DNA of 64,000 nucleotides from assembly GCF_947241705.1 (NCBI RefSeq), contig NC_079261.1, positions 372,001 through 436,000 of the forward strand, in the 5' to 3' direction. The notes beneath the pieces were generated by a model. It made no database searches. It was not told the DNA's origin and was given only the letters and a program-made list of their open reading frames with translations. Shown here in pieces: positions 28,568 to 38,651 of this stretch (position 1 is the first letter of the stretch; the number at the start of each line of letters is the position of its first letter). The translations under genes and the position numbers were made by a program. The stretch is from Saccharomyces mikatae IFO 1815. Taxonomy: Eukaryota > Ascomycota > Saccharomycetes > Saccharomycetales > Saccharomycetaceae.

Positions 28568-31087
28568 TCAAGCATACATGACATCTTCCTCAGTATGGTA
28601 TTCATACAACGAATCATCTTTTGGAACAACGTTCTTGTTCTTTTGCGGGTGGTCGTTTGGTATTTTGTATCTTTCAGCCGCATGCAATCCTTCAGCCTGT
28701 TTGTGTTGTTTACTCAAAATTTCTTGTTTCAGAGCTTCATCGGCATTCCTTTGACGAGTTTGCTCTTCGATCGCCTTTTCACCTTGTAACCGTGTTTTTT
28801 CTCTCTTAACTGTCTCTAGTTCTTTCTCCTCGGCTGCTAATTTATCCTGTAGTTCCGTTAATTGATCATTGTAAGTTTTCTTAACTTGAGTGATCTGCTC
28901 TTCGTGATCTAATTGGGCCTGGCGAGCTTGTTCCTCTAATTCTTGACGCTGTTTTTCTAATAAGTTTTCTTCCTTGCGTTTTCTTTCCTCTGCCTCTAAC
29001 TTCAACTGTTCCTCGTGAGCACGGCGTTCATCTTCAAGTCTTTTAGTAATTGCCGATAGCTGGGTTTTTTCATTGGCGTTCTCTTGTTTAATTATCGTCA
29101 TTTCATTCAATAAAGTGGAAATTTGGTTATCGATATCGTTGATCTGTGGCAGGTACTCCCTATTCTCCACACTTTCCAACACTTGCACATTTTTTTCATG
29201 AAGCTTTTCATTCTCTTGAGTTTGAGTGACCAAGGCGTTCTTTTTCTGCTCAAGACTATCAATCTCATCTTGAACTTTGCTTTGTTTCAAATTAATTTGA
29301 TTAATCTTGAAAATTTGAGCATCCAATTGTTGAGATAGGTTACTTAAGTTTGTAGTCCAATCATTGAAATCTTTTTGGACGTTAGTCTTCTCACTGTTTA
29401 ATTCATCAATTTGTGACTTAACATTAGTCTGCTTGTTCAAGACCACATTTTTCTCCTCTAATTTCTGGTTTTTCATATTTTCAGTATCTTTGAATATCAT
29501 TAGTTTCTTATTATTATGTGCGGCGTTGACGTCAATAATTTGTTTCACCAACCGGTTTTTGCTGACTTCGATCTTTTCGGAAGTTTCCTTTCTCATGGCC
29601 TTCATTGAATCTTCAACTTCGTCAATCTGGTTTTGTAAATCTTGTAGCTTCTCTTCATATTCCTTATTTTTAGCGTCATACTTAGCCTTTTCTCTTGCTC
29701 TGAGATCAGTCAACCATGCTTGATGAACTTTTTCATCATAATTGATTTTGTCATAAACCGCCTTTGATAGGTAACCATGTTCTTTGGTTTTTACGATTAA
29801 TTCAGGTTTCTCCGGGGTAGCTACTGGATTTGATGGGGCAGCAGTGTTACTTTTTTGAGCAGATGAAGAAGTAGAACTTTTCCATAGGGCAAAAATACCG
29901 GTTTTTCCCTTTCGAGGGCGTTCCTGAAAGGGAACCTTTGGAGCTTTGCTTGGATCGATCGGAACTTTGTCTTCCTCTGATTCTGATTCAGAAGTCCCCG
30001 GTGTAGAAGTCTCCTCACCAGGCTCTTCTACAGATGACTGTTCAGTCTCCTCTCCCTCTCCTTCTTCTTCTTCAGTGCTCTTTACGGCGGAACTGATTTT
30101 CTTTGCAACAACAGTTTCTTCTTTTAATTCTTCCGTAGGTATGATATCAGATTTTGAAATACCGCTTTCACTTTTAGTATGTGGTTCTGATGCATCATTC
30201 GAGGATGTGACGACTTGTGCTGATGTGTCTCTTTGAGATGTAGCAGCCGGTTCTGGTACATTCATTTGGGTCGAATCAGCAGTTGTCTTGGAAATACTTG
30301 ATTCTGCCACATTTCCTTCATCGTTTAGGCTCGCTGCTTCTCGAACGTTGTTGTCGTTTTTGCTAGTTGATTCTTCAATTGAAGTCGACTCACTCGCTTT
30401 GTCCCCCTGTTTTTCCTCTATGGACGTTGCTTCATCACTACCATGTTCATTAATACTAGTAGTGGAAGTACTGGTCGTCATTGTTGTACTGGTGTTAGCA
30501 ATAGCTTCATTGTTCTCGGTTGTCGTAGTAGAAGCGATACCCTCATCATCTGATGAAGAGGAGGAAGAAGAAGAGGATGTGGACATGGAAGAAGAAGTAG
30601 CGGTGCCATTGTCATTCTTTTCATCCTTTGTTAAATCAGTTATTTTCTGACATTTTTTCAAGTATTGCAAATGTTTTTCCTTTAGTTCCAATTCAGTTAG
30701 TAACTGATATTGTCTTTCTTCATTTTGGGTCAAATAAGTTGGAAATCTGATATCTTTAGCTCTTTTAGCGTTCTTTGGTATGTTTTTGTAGCCCAAATCT
30801 TTAGGTTGCTGCTTTGAATAGGCAGAAGTAGCACTAACTGTGGGGAACTTTCTATTTTTCGCGTCTTCCACATACAGTCTGTTGTTGTTTTGCTTACTTG
30901 CAAGGGCATCTTGTCTAAATGGAGAAATCCATTCCTCCTTTCCCTTCGGCTCATTAGAGACAACTTTTTGTAAAAACTGATAAGGATTTTCTTTCTGTTG
31001 TGCCTGCTTACTTTGCCCATTTTCGGATGATTGATTGATCAATTGCGTAAAGGGGTCGTCGTTCTGACGGTTAATGTTGAATAGCAT
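28568..31087 (-). CDS. YGR130C: Eisosome-associated coiled-coil protein YGR130C
   Basis: An 839-residue (816 in S. cerevisiae) cytosolic component of eisosomes, the plasma-membrane furrows organised by Pil1/Lsp1. The architecture is clear: an N-terminal 150 residues with basic and QN-rich parts, a Ser/Thr/Glu low-complexity middle (about 155-385) with runs of Ser and acidic residues, then a long coiled coil from about 465 to 800 with strong Glu/Lys/Gln heptads. The C-terminus is acidic (YEYHTEEDVMYA). The ATG is at 31085-31087. The length difference from S. cerevisiae most likely comes from the low-complexity region. Its divergent neighbour is FHN1, another eisosome-linked gene. Confidence 0.93.
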   Translation of the reverse strand: MLFNINRQNDDPFTQLINQSSENGQSKQAQQKENPYQFLQKVVSNEPKGKEEWISPFRQDALASKQNNNRLYVEDAKNRKFPTVSATSAYSKQQPKDLGYKNIPKNAKRAKDIRFPTYLTQNEERQYQLLTELELKEKHLQYLKKCQKITDLTKDEKNDNGTATSSSMSTSSSSSSSSSDDEGIASTTTTENNEAIANTSTTMTTSTSTTSINEHGSDEATSIEEKQGDKASESTSIEESTSKNDNNVREAASLNDEGNVAESSISKTTADSTQMNVPEPAATSQRDTSAQVVTSSNDASEPHTKSESGISKSDIIPTEELKEETVVAKKISSAVKSTEEEEGEGEETEQSSVEEPGEETSTPGTSESESEEDKVPIDPSKAPKVPFQERPRKGKTGIFALWKSSTSSSAQKSNTAAPSNPVATPEKPELIVKTKEHGYLSKAVYDKINYDEKVHQAWLTDLRAREKAKYDAKNKEYEEKLQDLQNQIDEVEDSMKAMRKETSEKIEVSKNRLVKQIIDVNAAHNNKKLMIFKDTENMKNQKLEEKNVVLNKQTNVKSQIDELNSEKTNVQKDFNDWTTNLSNLSQQLDAQIFKINQINLKQSKVQDEIDSLEQKKNALVTQTQENEKLHEKNVQVLESVENREYLPQINDIDNQISTLLNEMTIIKQENANEKTQLSAITKRLEDERRAHEEQLKLEAEERKRKEENLLEKQRQELEEQARQAQLDHEEQITQVKKTYNDQLTELQDKLAAEEKELETVKREKTRLQGEKAIEEQTRQRNADEALKQEILSKQHKQAEGLHAAERYKIPNDHPQKNKNVVPKDDSLYEYHTEEDVMYA

Positions 31088-31979
31088 GGTTGAAGTACGC
31101 GATTTACCGACCTGATTCTCTTAACTCTTAACTTCGTGCAAATACTCTCACCTTGACGATATATGAAAGATTCACGAATATCAAATATAAAACAAAAGAA
31201 CTATGCTTAAGATAGAGCAATGGATGGGATGATATGTCTTGCATCCACTATTCAGGATGCCAATTAAACCCCTCTTCTTCTTCTTTCTCCTCGTTTCATG
31301 AAAAAACAGCATGCTACCCGGCCAGTCATCCCCCTTATCCGTGATCAGCCGTTTAAGATGAGAACCCTTTTCTTCATCGCCTTTTGTAGATCTTTCGCTT
31401 GTTGTACTTTTAAGGGTCGCTGATGGTGGAGATATTGGCATATTACAGCAGTAGTTTAAACGGCATAGAAAGGTAAATACAGCAGGTTTTACCTACTTAT
31501 TTTAACTTACAGAAGAAACTTTGGTTTGCTATTTTACGATCATGGTAAGGAGTTTCATGTGGTCTTAGTGTTAAGATAAGTCTTCAAGGAGTTTATTTCT
31601 CATTTTAGATGTGCCTGTATCGTATTCGTTGTTGAGATTTTACTCCCTATAGTCTATCCTGTCTGCGCCGCATTGTAGTGGGTGCCGGTAAAATATTGCG
31701 CTTGTATTTTCGAAGATTTTTGTACTTTTACGAATTTATTGGCTGCAGGCCGTTTAAAATTTGTTGAAGGTTCCTTTTACGAACAGTGAGCCGTGTTCAA
31801 ACTAGGTTGCCGATGAGTAAGCCTTATTGCGCCTAGGATGATAGATATAAAATCACATCATTGACCGTGTCAGTAAAGAACCTTCTTGCAATGGGAATAA
31901 GAGAGAAAGAGAATAGTAAGCTTTCCAGAGGCTTCATATTCACCCTGAACGCAATAACAACAACAGATAATAGTAATAC
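31088..31979. other. Divergent promoter region YGR130C / FHN1
   Basis: About 890 bp between two divergent genes that both act at eisosomes. It includes an 86-codon minus-strand ATG frame (31181-31441) of unclear status and an upstream out-of-frame ATG at 31891 that would overlap the FHN1 start if included in the mRNA. Confidence 0.45.
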
Positions 31980-32504
31980 ATGCTATCTGCAGCAGATAAT
32001 CTAATACGCATCATAAATGCAGTTTTTCTTATCATATCGATAGGTTTAATCAGCGGACTGATAAGTACGCAAGCAAAGCATAGTTCTCGAGTGAACTTCT
32101 GTATGTTTACTGCGGCTTATGGTCTAGTCACAGATTCATTATACGGATTTTTGGCCAATTTTTGGTCGTCGTTAACATATCCAGCAATTTTGCTTGCCCT
32201 GGATATTTTGAATTTTATATTTACATTTGTAGCAGCTACTGCACTGGCCGTCGGTATTAGGTGCCATTCCTGTAAAAATAAAACTTATCTGGAACAAAAT
32301 AAGATCACTCAAGCTTCTAGTTCCAGATGTCATCAGTCTCAAGCTGCGGTAGCATTTTTCTACTTCTCCTGTTTTCTATTTCTGATAAAAGTAACAGTGA
32401 CTGCAGCTGGTACGATTCAAAATGGCGGATTTGGTTTCAATTCTGGGTTCGGTAGAAGGAGAGCAAGAAGACAACTGGGGGTGCCTACAATTTCTCAGGT
32501 TTAG
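31980..32504 (+). CDS. FHN1: Nce102-like MARVEL protein Fhn1
   Basis: A 174-residue tetraspan plasma-membrane protein, paralogue of Nce102, which senses sphingolipids and helps form eisosome/MCC domains. Four hydrophobic segments are visible at about 8-30, 40-60, 68-95 and 118-142. A Cys pair (CHSCKN, about 95-100) precedes the last loop, and the C-terminal tail is Gly- and Arg-rich (GRRRARRQ). Length equals the S. cerevisiae protein. The ATG at 31980 begins MLSAADN as in Fhn1. Confidence 0.95.
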   Translation: MLSAADNLIRIINAVFLIISIGLISGLISTQAKHSSRVNFCMFTAAYGLVTDSLYGFLANFWSSLTYPAILLALDILNFIFTFVAATALAVGIRCHSCKNKTYLEQNKITQASSSRCHQSQAAVAFFYFSCFLFLIKVTVTAAGTIQNGGFGFNSGFGRRRARRQLGVPTISQV

Positions 32505-32836
32505 CTGCGCTAGTTTACCTTAAAATATTTGGCATTCAACCGACAGTGATAGGTTTTTCTTTATACAACCATCGCATTAAATAAGTTTCAAGAAGAATTC
32601 TATGTTATGGGAATATCGTGCTAACGATACACACGTGCGTATCTCTCATAAGCACATCTAAATGTATAGAATAAATATAAACTAAATCACAATATTGATA
32701 GCATACGTCTTCTTGTTCATAGTTACTTGAACGATGGGAGATATTATCGGTGTTGTTCTCCCTATATATACAGGTGTCTAATATGATAAAAACTATTCTT
32801 CTTTGCCCTTATTTTTTATATTCAACTTTTCCAGAG
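32505..32836. other. Convergent intergenic region FHN1 / PHB1
   Basis: About 330 bp, AT-rich, between convergent genes; presumed 3' ends only. A TATATATA word near 32762 may act in 3' end formation. Confidence 0.5.
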
Positions 32837-33700
32837 TTAACGGCCAATGTTTAAAAGCAAGGAATTTGGTGACCCTGAGGATTCACTGTTGCCATTGCCA
32901 GAGTGTTGGCTTGGTAGATAAACAACATTGGATGAATTCGCCAAAGTTTGGGCAATGTCCTTAGAAGCTTCTAATCTTCTAATCAGTAATAGACCGTCAC
33001 CAACTTTAGCCAGGGCTTTTGAGATGAACTCAGCACTTTCTGCTTCACCTTCAGCTCTGATAACTGAAGCTTGTCTTTCTTGCTCTGCTTTTTCGACAAG
33101 AAACTTTGCTCTTTCGGCATCTTGCTGCGCTATTTGCTTCTGTTCGACAGCTTTAGTGAATTCAGGACCGAACGTCATGTGAGTAATTGAGACATCTTCC
33201 AACTTAATACCGAATTCGTTGGCTCTTGTAGAAAGCTCTTTTCTGATCTTCTGAGATATAATCTCTCTCTGGGTAATTAATTCAGCTGCGTCAAATTGTG
33301 CAACTATAGACTTTAGAACCTCATTACCAATAGATGGTAATACTCTTTCATCATAATCAAGACCCAAATTTTGATATATTGCCGGTAGCTGTAAGACTTC
33401 TGGCCTGTGAAGAACTCTCAGAGTCAATGATACCATCTGCAAATCTCTGGTACCAGTGTTGGTGGCAATACTCTTTGGTTTTGTTCTCACATCGTATATA
33501 ATCGCCTTCTGTAGCCAAGGCACCAAAAAATGAGTGCCTTCGCCCACAACCTGTTGCTTCACACCATTGATCCTATCAAAAATAACACCACGAGAACCAC
33601 CCTTTACGTCGTACATAGAATACTGAATCCCGCTAGCAACTATACCAATAGGTAACGCCACCTTGGTGATGATATCAATAAGTCTACTTGGATTGGACAT
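32837..33700 (-). CDS. PHB1: Prohibitin 1
   Basis: A 287-residue subunit of the ring-shaped Phb1-Phb2 complex in the mitochondrial inner membrane, which stabilises newly made proteins and the m-AAA protease. Seen: an N-terminal hydrophobic anchor (about 12-28, TKVALPIGIVASGIQYSMY), the PHB/band-7 domain (about 35-185) with FDRINGVKQQVVGEGTHFLVPW, and a C-terminal coiled coil (about 180-215, KQIAQQDAERAKFLVEKAEQE). The known length matches. The ATG is at 33698-33700. It is divergent from PEX4. Confidence 0.97.
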   Translation of the reverse strand: MSNPSRLIDIITKVALPIGIVASGIQYSMYDVKGGSRGVIFDRINGVKQQVVGEGTHFLVPWLQKAIIYDVRTKPKSIATNTGTRDLQMVSLTLRVLHRPEVLQLPAIYQNLGLDYDERVLPSIGNEVLKSIVAQFDAAELITQREIISQKIRKELSTRANEFGIKLEDVSITHMTFGPEFTKAVEQKQIAQQDAERAKFLVEKAEQERQASVIRAEGEAESAEFISKALAKVGDGLLLIRRLEASKDIAQTLANSSNVVYLPSQHSGNGNSESSGSPNSLLLNIGR

Positions 33701-34204
33701 TCTTCACAAAGGGAATTAATTTTTTGAAAATAGGTTTGTCACCGCTATTGGTTGGTATGTCTGCGCAATCTATGTTGTGCTTTCGCTTAATATCATGTTC
33801 TTCAATTAATCGAATCCATAAAATCGTCATTCTCCCTTTCCCTAAAATTTACTGATGCGGTATGGTATCTTCTCCTTACCCGCCTTGTCTTTGACGACGT
33901 GTAATCTTTGATGCATTGATATCACATATAGAAATTACACATCTTTAATGGTTTTGAATCACATCTGTGCAATCACATCAAATTATTGATGTTACTAATT
34001 TCAACTTATACACAGAAATTAATTAAATAGGCTTCTTTTATTGCACATTAGTCCTCTCTTCGCTAAAACGCAAATGGCCGGGTTATGCTATCACTTATTG
34101 GAGACAACTTGAAAGAAAGATAACCATTGGCTCTTCATATATACATATCATACCCAACTTCTCACGCATTTGATGATCATATAAGTACTACCTTCAATAC
34201 ATGT
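33701..34204. other. Divergent region PHB1 / PEX4
   Basis: About 500 bp. It includes the stretch equivalent to the first codons of S. cerevisiae PEX4, which here has no in-frame ATG (see PEX4). Short upstream frames begin at ATGs at about 34075 and 34173. Confidence 0.5.
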
Positions 34205-34702
34205 ATGTCAAGGATCACGAAAGAATACAGAGTTATACTGAAAACGCTGGCCAGTGATGATCCCATTGTCAACCCCTACCGGGGGATAATCAGATCGCTC
34301 AATCCTATTGACGAAACCGATCTGAGCAGGTGGGAGGCCAAAATTTATGGACCGTCGCATACCCCTTATGAAAATTATCAGTTTCATATACTAATAGATG
34401 TCCCTAGTTCCTATCCAATGACTCCGCCGAGGATAAATTTTGAGCAAAATGACATACTACATTGCAACGTTAAATCTGCCACGGGAGAAATATGTCTGGA
34501 CATCCTCAAACCAGAGGATTGGACGCCAGTATGGGATTTGTTACACTGTGTCCATGCTGTTTGGAGGCTTTTAAGAGAGCCGGTTTGCGATTCACCGCTT
34601 GACGTGGATATGGGTAATATCATCCGTTGTGCTGACGAAAGTGCCTACCAGGGGATAGTGAAGTACTTCTTAGCCGAAAGAGAACGGAGCAGGTATCATT
34701 GA
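34205..34702 (+). CDS. PEX4: Peroxisomal ubiquitin-conjugating enzyme Pex4
   Basis: The E2 that mono-ubiquitinates the peroxisomal import receptor Pex5 for recycling; it is held at the membrane by Pex22. From the ATG at 34205 the product is 165 residues. The catalytic Cys97 lies in the E2 motif HCNVKSATGEICLDILKPEDW, matching Cys115 of the 183-residue S. cerevisiae protein. The 18 N-terminal residues of S. cerevisiae Pex4 are not encoded as such: where that start would be, the sequence reads ATACCCAAC and the frame does not connect. The open frame runs upstream to a TTG at 34127 with no ATG. Initiation at 34205 keeps the whole UBC fold. An out-of-frame ATG sits 4 nt upstream. Confidence 0.9.
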   Translation: MSRITKEYRVILKTLASDDPIVNPYRGIIRSLNPIDETDLSRWEAKIYGPSHTPYENYQFHILIDVPSSYPMTPPRINFEQNDILHCNVKSATGEICLDILKPEDWTPVWDLLHCVHAVWRLLREPVCDSPLDVDMGNIIRCADESAYQGIVKYFLAERERSRYH

Positions 34703-35022
34703 CGTCATTTAAAGTTGATATCTTTGTATGGTCGACGATGTTGCAGACTTAATAGGAAGTTTCTTGAGTCTTACCCGGGCAGCGCCTATTCAAGAATCAA
34801 GCTCTTTAACAAAATGCACTCATACATGCTGAATTGACACATTTGTATATATGTGTATATACTAATAAGAAATAAGAACCTGTGAAGAATATATCACATT
34901 ATACCTGAATTGGTCAACATTCACACTGAGTTATACTTTCACAACCTGGTGGATTGTTGAGAACTTTTTCTCAAAAGTTTTTTTTCTTTTTATACTATAG
35001 ATACAGAGATAGGACGAAAGTA
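34703..35022. other. Intergenic region PEX4 / CAF130
   Basis: About 320 bp, PEX4 3' end and CAF130 promoter. The frame of CAF130 continues upstream into it from a TTG but without an ATG. A TATATATGTGTATATAC word near 34845 is a possible 3' end signal. Confidence 0.5.
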
Positions 35023-38000
35023 ATGACAAAGAAGAAGACCACTGTTAATCATGTGCAAAAGCCAGTTTTAGCCGGTGGAGATCCTTCAGGTGGTTCTGTT
35101 TGTTGTGAACGTTTTGTTCCATTACAGGAGTTACTGAAGGACAAAAACTATGTTCCATCTGTGGAGAATTTAGAGAAAGTCTTATGCGATGAGACTATGC
35201 TAAATGATCAAAAAGTACGTTTTAGTTTATTATTTGAGGCTCTCGCAATTACTTTATTCACGACAAATTCAGGGAAGTCAATTTTACAGTCAATACAAAC
35301 TTTCACTTCAAAGAAAAGAAAACTTTGGGCCCAGTCCTTTGAAAATAACAATTCGAATTATGCTTCGATCGTATTTAGCTGGAAAGATAATGATATATTA
35401 CTCTTGAAATTTGTAAGGTTTCTATTGGCAAATAAAACGATGCCTCTCAAAATTGATCGGTACAACCTTCCAGAACACAAACTCCCGTTAAGCTTTTTGA
35501 TTGTTTCAAAGATCAATATTCCCTCCATATTGCTTAATGAAGGCTATAACCTATTAAAAGATTATCTGTACTCGATAACAGGGCGTATAGAAGAATTGTT
35601 AATGTGCAGTCCTAAATTCAATCAACCTGCACTTGTCGTCAAGAGGACTCTGAAGGATTATGATAGGATGATAGAATGTGAAAATTGTTACTGTTGGTAT
35701 TATTTTAATGCCGAGAATAGTGCTCATCTTAAATTTGATGATAACATCGCTTGTTTGATGGGTAGTGAGAACAATACTGAAAATGGTCTTGGCGATAGTC
35801 GTGTTAATAACAATAATTATCATAAACAACCGAAGGATGTAGTAATGAGTCGAACAATCAACGATCAGGAGCAAATATACTCGTTCGAACTGAATCATGA
35901 TGGAACACTTGAAATACCCAACGTTATGAAACATTCTTTACTAAGGCATGAGCTTCTTTTTAAAATCTTGAATTTGACTCCGGTATCAACACCACTATTA
36001 GAACTGCAGTTTTCCACATTATGTGGCTTAGTAGATCCATTAATGCAACCTACACCTAATGACAAACATATTATATCAATAGACTTCCTTTTCAAGCTTT
36101 TTTTGGGTTTAATGTATCCAGCAATCAAATCTTCACAAGGACACAACGATCACTACGATTGGAAATTTTATACGTGTTTTAACATGCAAAAAATTATTGA
36201 TGCTACTATGTCGAGGTTAAACTGCTTCGATTTCAATATATTAAATTCAGTGAATAATACAGATAGCTCTGTTCATTGGAGAACGCAACTACATAGATGG
36301 CTACCGCATGGCCTGAACACACAAGATTTAGAATTACTTTACATGATTGATATACTGGCAGTATACACTATCTACAAGTTGTATGAAAAATTACCCATAC
36401 AACTAAACCCCTTCCTATTTTCATTGATATCCCTATGGAAAAATCTCTCTTGTGTTATACTTCTGGCCCTCGAAATTGATAGAATTGAAGAAGAAAATGG
36501 AACATACGAAACGCCACTCATGGTTCGCGCCACAATTCGTGGAGCTGCAGCCTTAAGATCTGTGATAGCTACTATTCTTAATGGACTAGTGAAAACTAAT
36601 GAGCATGATTTCAAGCACGAATCATTAAATACATTCATGTCACCTTATGGAAGGAAGTTGTCCCATGGTGCTTTGTATGCTGATTTGAGGTCGCACAGTG
36701 CATCTTTGCTTGCATTCGGAACAAGTATCGAAGACGTTACAGATTTGTTTGCCGATTTACAATCAGGCGATAGATTTGACGAGGATATTAGATACATGTT
36801 TGATTATGAATGTGCGGATTATGACGAATCCTTTTCCGAAAGCGATGATGAAGGATTGGAGGAAGGTATTGTTAATGCAAGAGAAAAAATAAAATCCAGT
36901 AATGATAATAATGTTTTTTGTCAGAGAAGGTGCAATTGTATCTTTAATGACGATAAATTGGTAGCAGAAGATGGGCTAAATGAGGTCTTTGAGTCGACAT
37001 GTAATAGAAATGGGGAAAGAAGAGTGAGGAATAATATTGATGTGGTATCTAATACCGCTATCACGACTTCCAATCATGTAAGCACATCAATTAATCCATT
37101 TTCTGTTAGAGCAAGAAGCACTTTTGAATTTGATTACAGTGGGGAAGATTGGAGAGATGTTCCCAGAGATTTTAATATGTACTATTCACCATCTTATCCA
37201 TTCATTCACGATCCCAAGTTAGATGTGATATTTAACTTAACTTTACGTGGTGCAACCGAAAAGTTGAATAGAGAAGAGTCTATATTGCTAGTACGTTCAG
37301 TTGCATCGTGCGTAAAAAACGAACAGGATCAAATGGTGCTAGCAGACTTGAAAACTAATCTTACAGGAATAAGCAAACATGCTGAAGGTGAAAATAGCAC
37401 TAGTATTTCAAAGACAGATAATGAGGAGCTCAGAAGAACAACGCCGGATGATATCTACGAAATATGGTCTGAAGAGTCTGCTTTCGAAAGGATGCTGAAT
37501 GTCAACCACGATGTTGCTTGGCGATTGATGGATGAGATGTTAATGTGTACCGGTTATAGGAGGATATTAATATGGTTCTTTACTCATCTAGAATTAAAAC
37601 ATTCGTTGATATATTACGTTTTTGAATTAATAATGGGTTTACGTGGTAAGGCCTTTTCTGGAAAGGCCAGTGACCAAGATAAAAAGGATGATATGATATA
37701 TGAAATCCTGAAGAAAAAGCAGAAGAACGATGATGCTTCAAGCCTTCCATTTTCAAGACAAGGCCCCATTATATTATCTGATATTGAAACCAAGATGTTG
37801 CTGCAAGAGTTCTTTATGAATGCTGCAATTTTTTTGTCGTCAAATAATAGCGAAGAGGAGAATGAAGATGGTGAAAAAATCTCTTTATATTCCCTCGGTT
37901 TAGTTAGGCTGATATGTTACATGGTACAAACACTCATCACAAACGACAAGTTTTTTTTTACCAAATCAGAGTGTACCTTCGAGCTTCAAACTTTACTAAT

Positions 38001-38397
38001 GACGTGGATCGGTATCCTTCCTGAAGCCAAAGATTTGTTTTTCGAGATTAAAACAAGATTAGCTATGGAAGAAGACAATGATACTGGTACTATGCAACAC
38101 GAGGGCAGGAGAAGTCTTGATATAGAAAAGAAACTAAACACAAAACCAGCTTCTAAACTGAATCTGAAATTGCTGAGCCTATTTCCGTCTAATTCTGCAG
38201 ACAATGGTGAGAATTCTGCCATTAACACACTGCGTAATTTCATTACTGATTACTCCTTCGACACACAAGTAAATCCTCCAGGAAGAAAAGTGGTATTCTA
38301 CGATGGCAAGATTTTACCCTTAACAAAGGCCGATAAGCCTATACCCCTTCATGAATATATAACACTAGCAGAACTCGATGTGGGGGATAGTGAGTGA
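35023..38397 (+). CDS. CAF130: CCR4-NOT complex subunit Caf130
   Basis: A 1124-residue protein (1122 in S. cerevisiae) from the ATG at 35023, which begins MTKKKTTVN like the known protein; the 23 extra upstream codons start with TTG and are not used. Caf130 is a yeast-specific subunit of CCR4-NOT, the deadenylase and regulatory complex, and associates through Not1. No domain motif is obvious. It is Leu-rich and helical, with an acidic low-complexity insert around 620-720 that is the most diverged part. The C-terminal third is highly conserved against memory. Identification is by full-length resemblance and synteny. Confidence 0.94.
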   Translation: MTKKKTTVNHVQKPVLAGGDPSGGSVCCERFVPLQELLKDKNYVPSVENLEKVLCDETMLNDQKVRFSLLFEALAITLFTTNSGKSILQSIQTFTSKKRKLWAQSFENNNSNYASIVFSWKDNDILLLKFVRFLLANKTMPLKIDRYNLPEHKLPLSFLIVSKINIPSILLNEGYNLLKDYLYSITGRIEELLMCSPKFNQPALVVKRTLKDYDRMIECENCYCWYYFNAENSAHLKFDDNIACLMGSENNTENGLGDSRVNNNNYHKQPKDVVMSRTINDQEQIYSFELNHDGTLEIPNVMKHSLLRHELLFKILNLTPVSTPLLELQFSTLCGLVDPLMQPTPNDKHIISIDFLFKLFLGLMYPAIKSSQGHNDHYDWKFYTCFNMQKIIDATMSRLNCFDFNILNSVNNTDSSVHWRTQLHRWLPHGLNTQDLELLYMIDILAVYTIYKLYEKLPIQLNPFLFSLISLWKNLSCVILLALEIDRIEEENGTYETPLMVRATIRGAAALRSVIATILNGLVKTNEHDFKHESLNTFMSPYGRKLSHGALYADLRSHSASLLAFGTSIEDVTDLFADLQSGDRFDEDIRYMFDYECADYDESFSESDDEGLEEGIVNAREKIKSSNDNNVFCQRRCNCIFNDDKLVAEDGLNEVFESTCNRNGERRVRNNIDVVSNTAITTSNHVSTSINPFSVRARSTFEFDYSGEDWRDVPRDFNMYYSPSYPFIHDPKLDVIFNLTLRGATEKLNREESILLVRSVASCVKNEQDQMVLADLKTNLTGISKHAEGENSTSISKTDNEELRRTTPDDIYEIWSEESAFERMLNVNHDVAWRLMDEMLMCTGYRRILIWFFTHLELKHSLIYYVFELIMGLRGKAFSGKASDQDKKDDMIYEILKKKQKNDDASSLPFSRQGPIILSDIETKMLLQEFFMNAAIFLSSNNSEEENEDGEKISLYSLGLVRLICYMVQTLITNDKFFFTKSECTFELQTLLMTWIGILPEAKDLFFEIKTRLAMEEDNDTGTMQHEGRRSLDIEKKLNTKPASKLNLKLLSLFPSNSADNGENSAINTLRNFITDYSFDTQVNPPGRKVVFYDGKILPLTKADKPIPLHEYITLAELDVGDSE

Positions 38398-38491
38398 GTA
38401 GTGTACCATTTTTGTTTTTTTGTATACCTTTTAATGAACTTTAAACCATGTAGCAATATCTCAAGGGAAGCTAACTATCTGTTACCCTGCA

Positions 38492-38500
38492 GGTGGCAAA
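38492..38500 (+). promoter_or_regulatory. PACE element (Rpn4 site) of PRE9
   Basis: A perfect GGTGGCAAA, the proteasome-associated control element bound by Rpn4, lies 152 bp upstream of the PRE9 ATG. Rpn4 is known to drive nearly all proteasome genes through this word. Confidence 0.9.
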
Positions 38501-38651
38501 AAATTTGTAGAGAATAGAGGCATAAAAGATTGATATGTATATAATAAGGAAACCTTGCCACAGCAACGAGAAAAGACAGCTTACCGTAGAAAGAACTGTA
38601 TCAATCTCTTTTGTGTTAATTGATTAGTGAGTTTACTTAATAGTGTTAAGG

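Noticed and set aside
34954-35022. 23-codon N-terminal extension of CAF130
   Set aside because: It begins at TTG, not ATG; the ATG at 35023 gives the known start.
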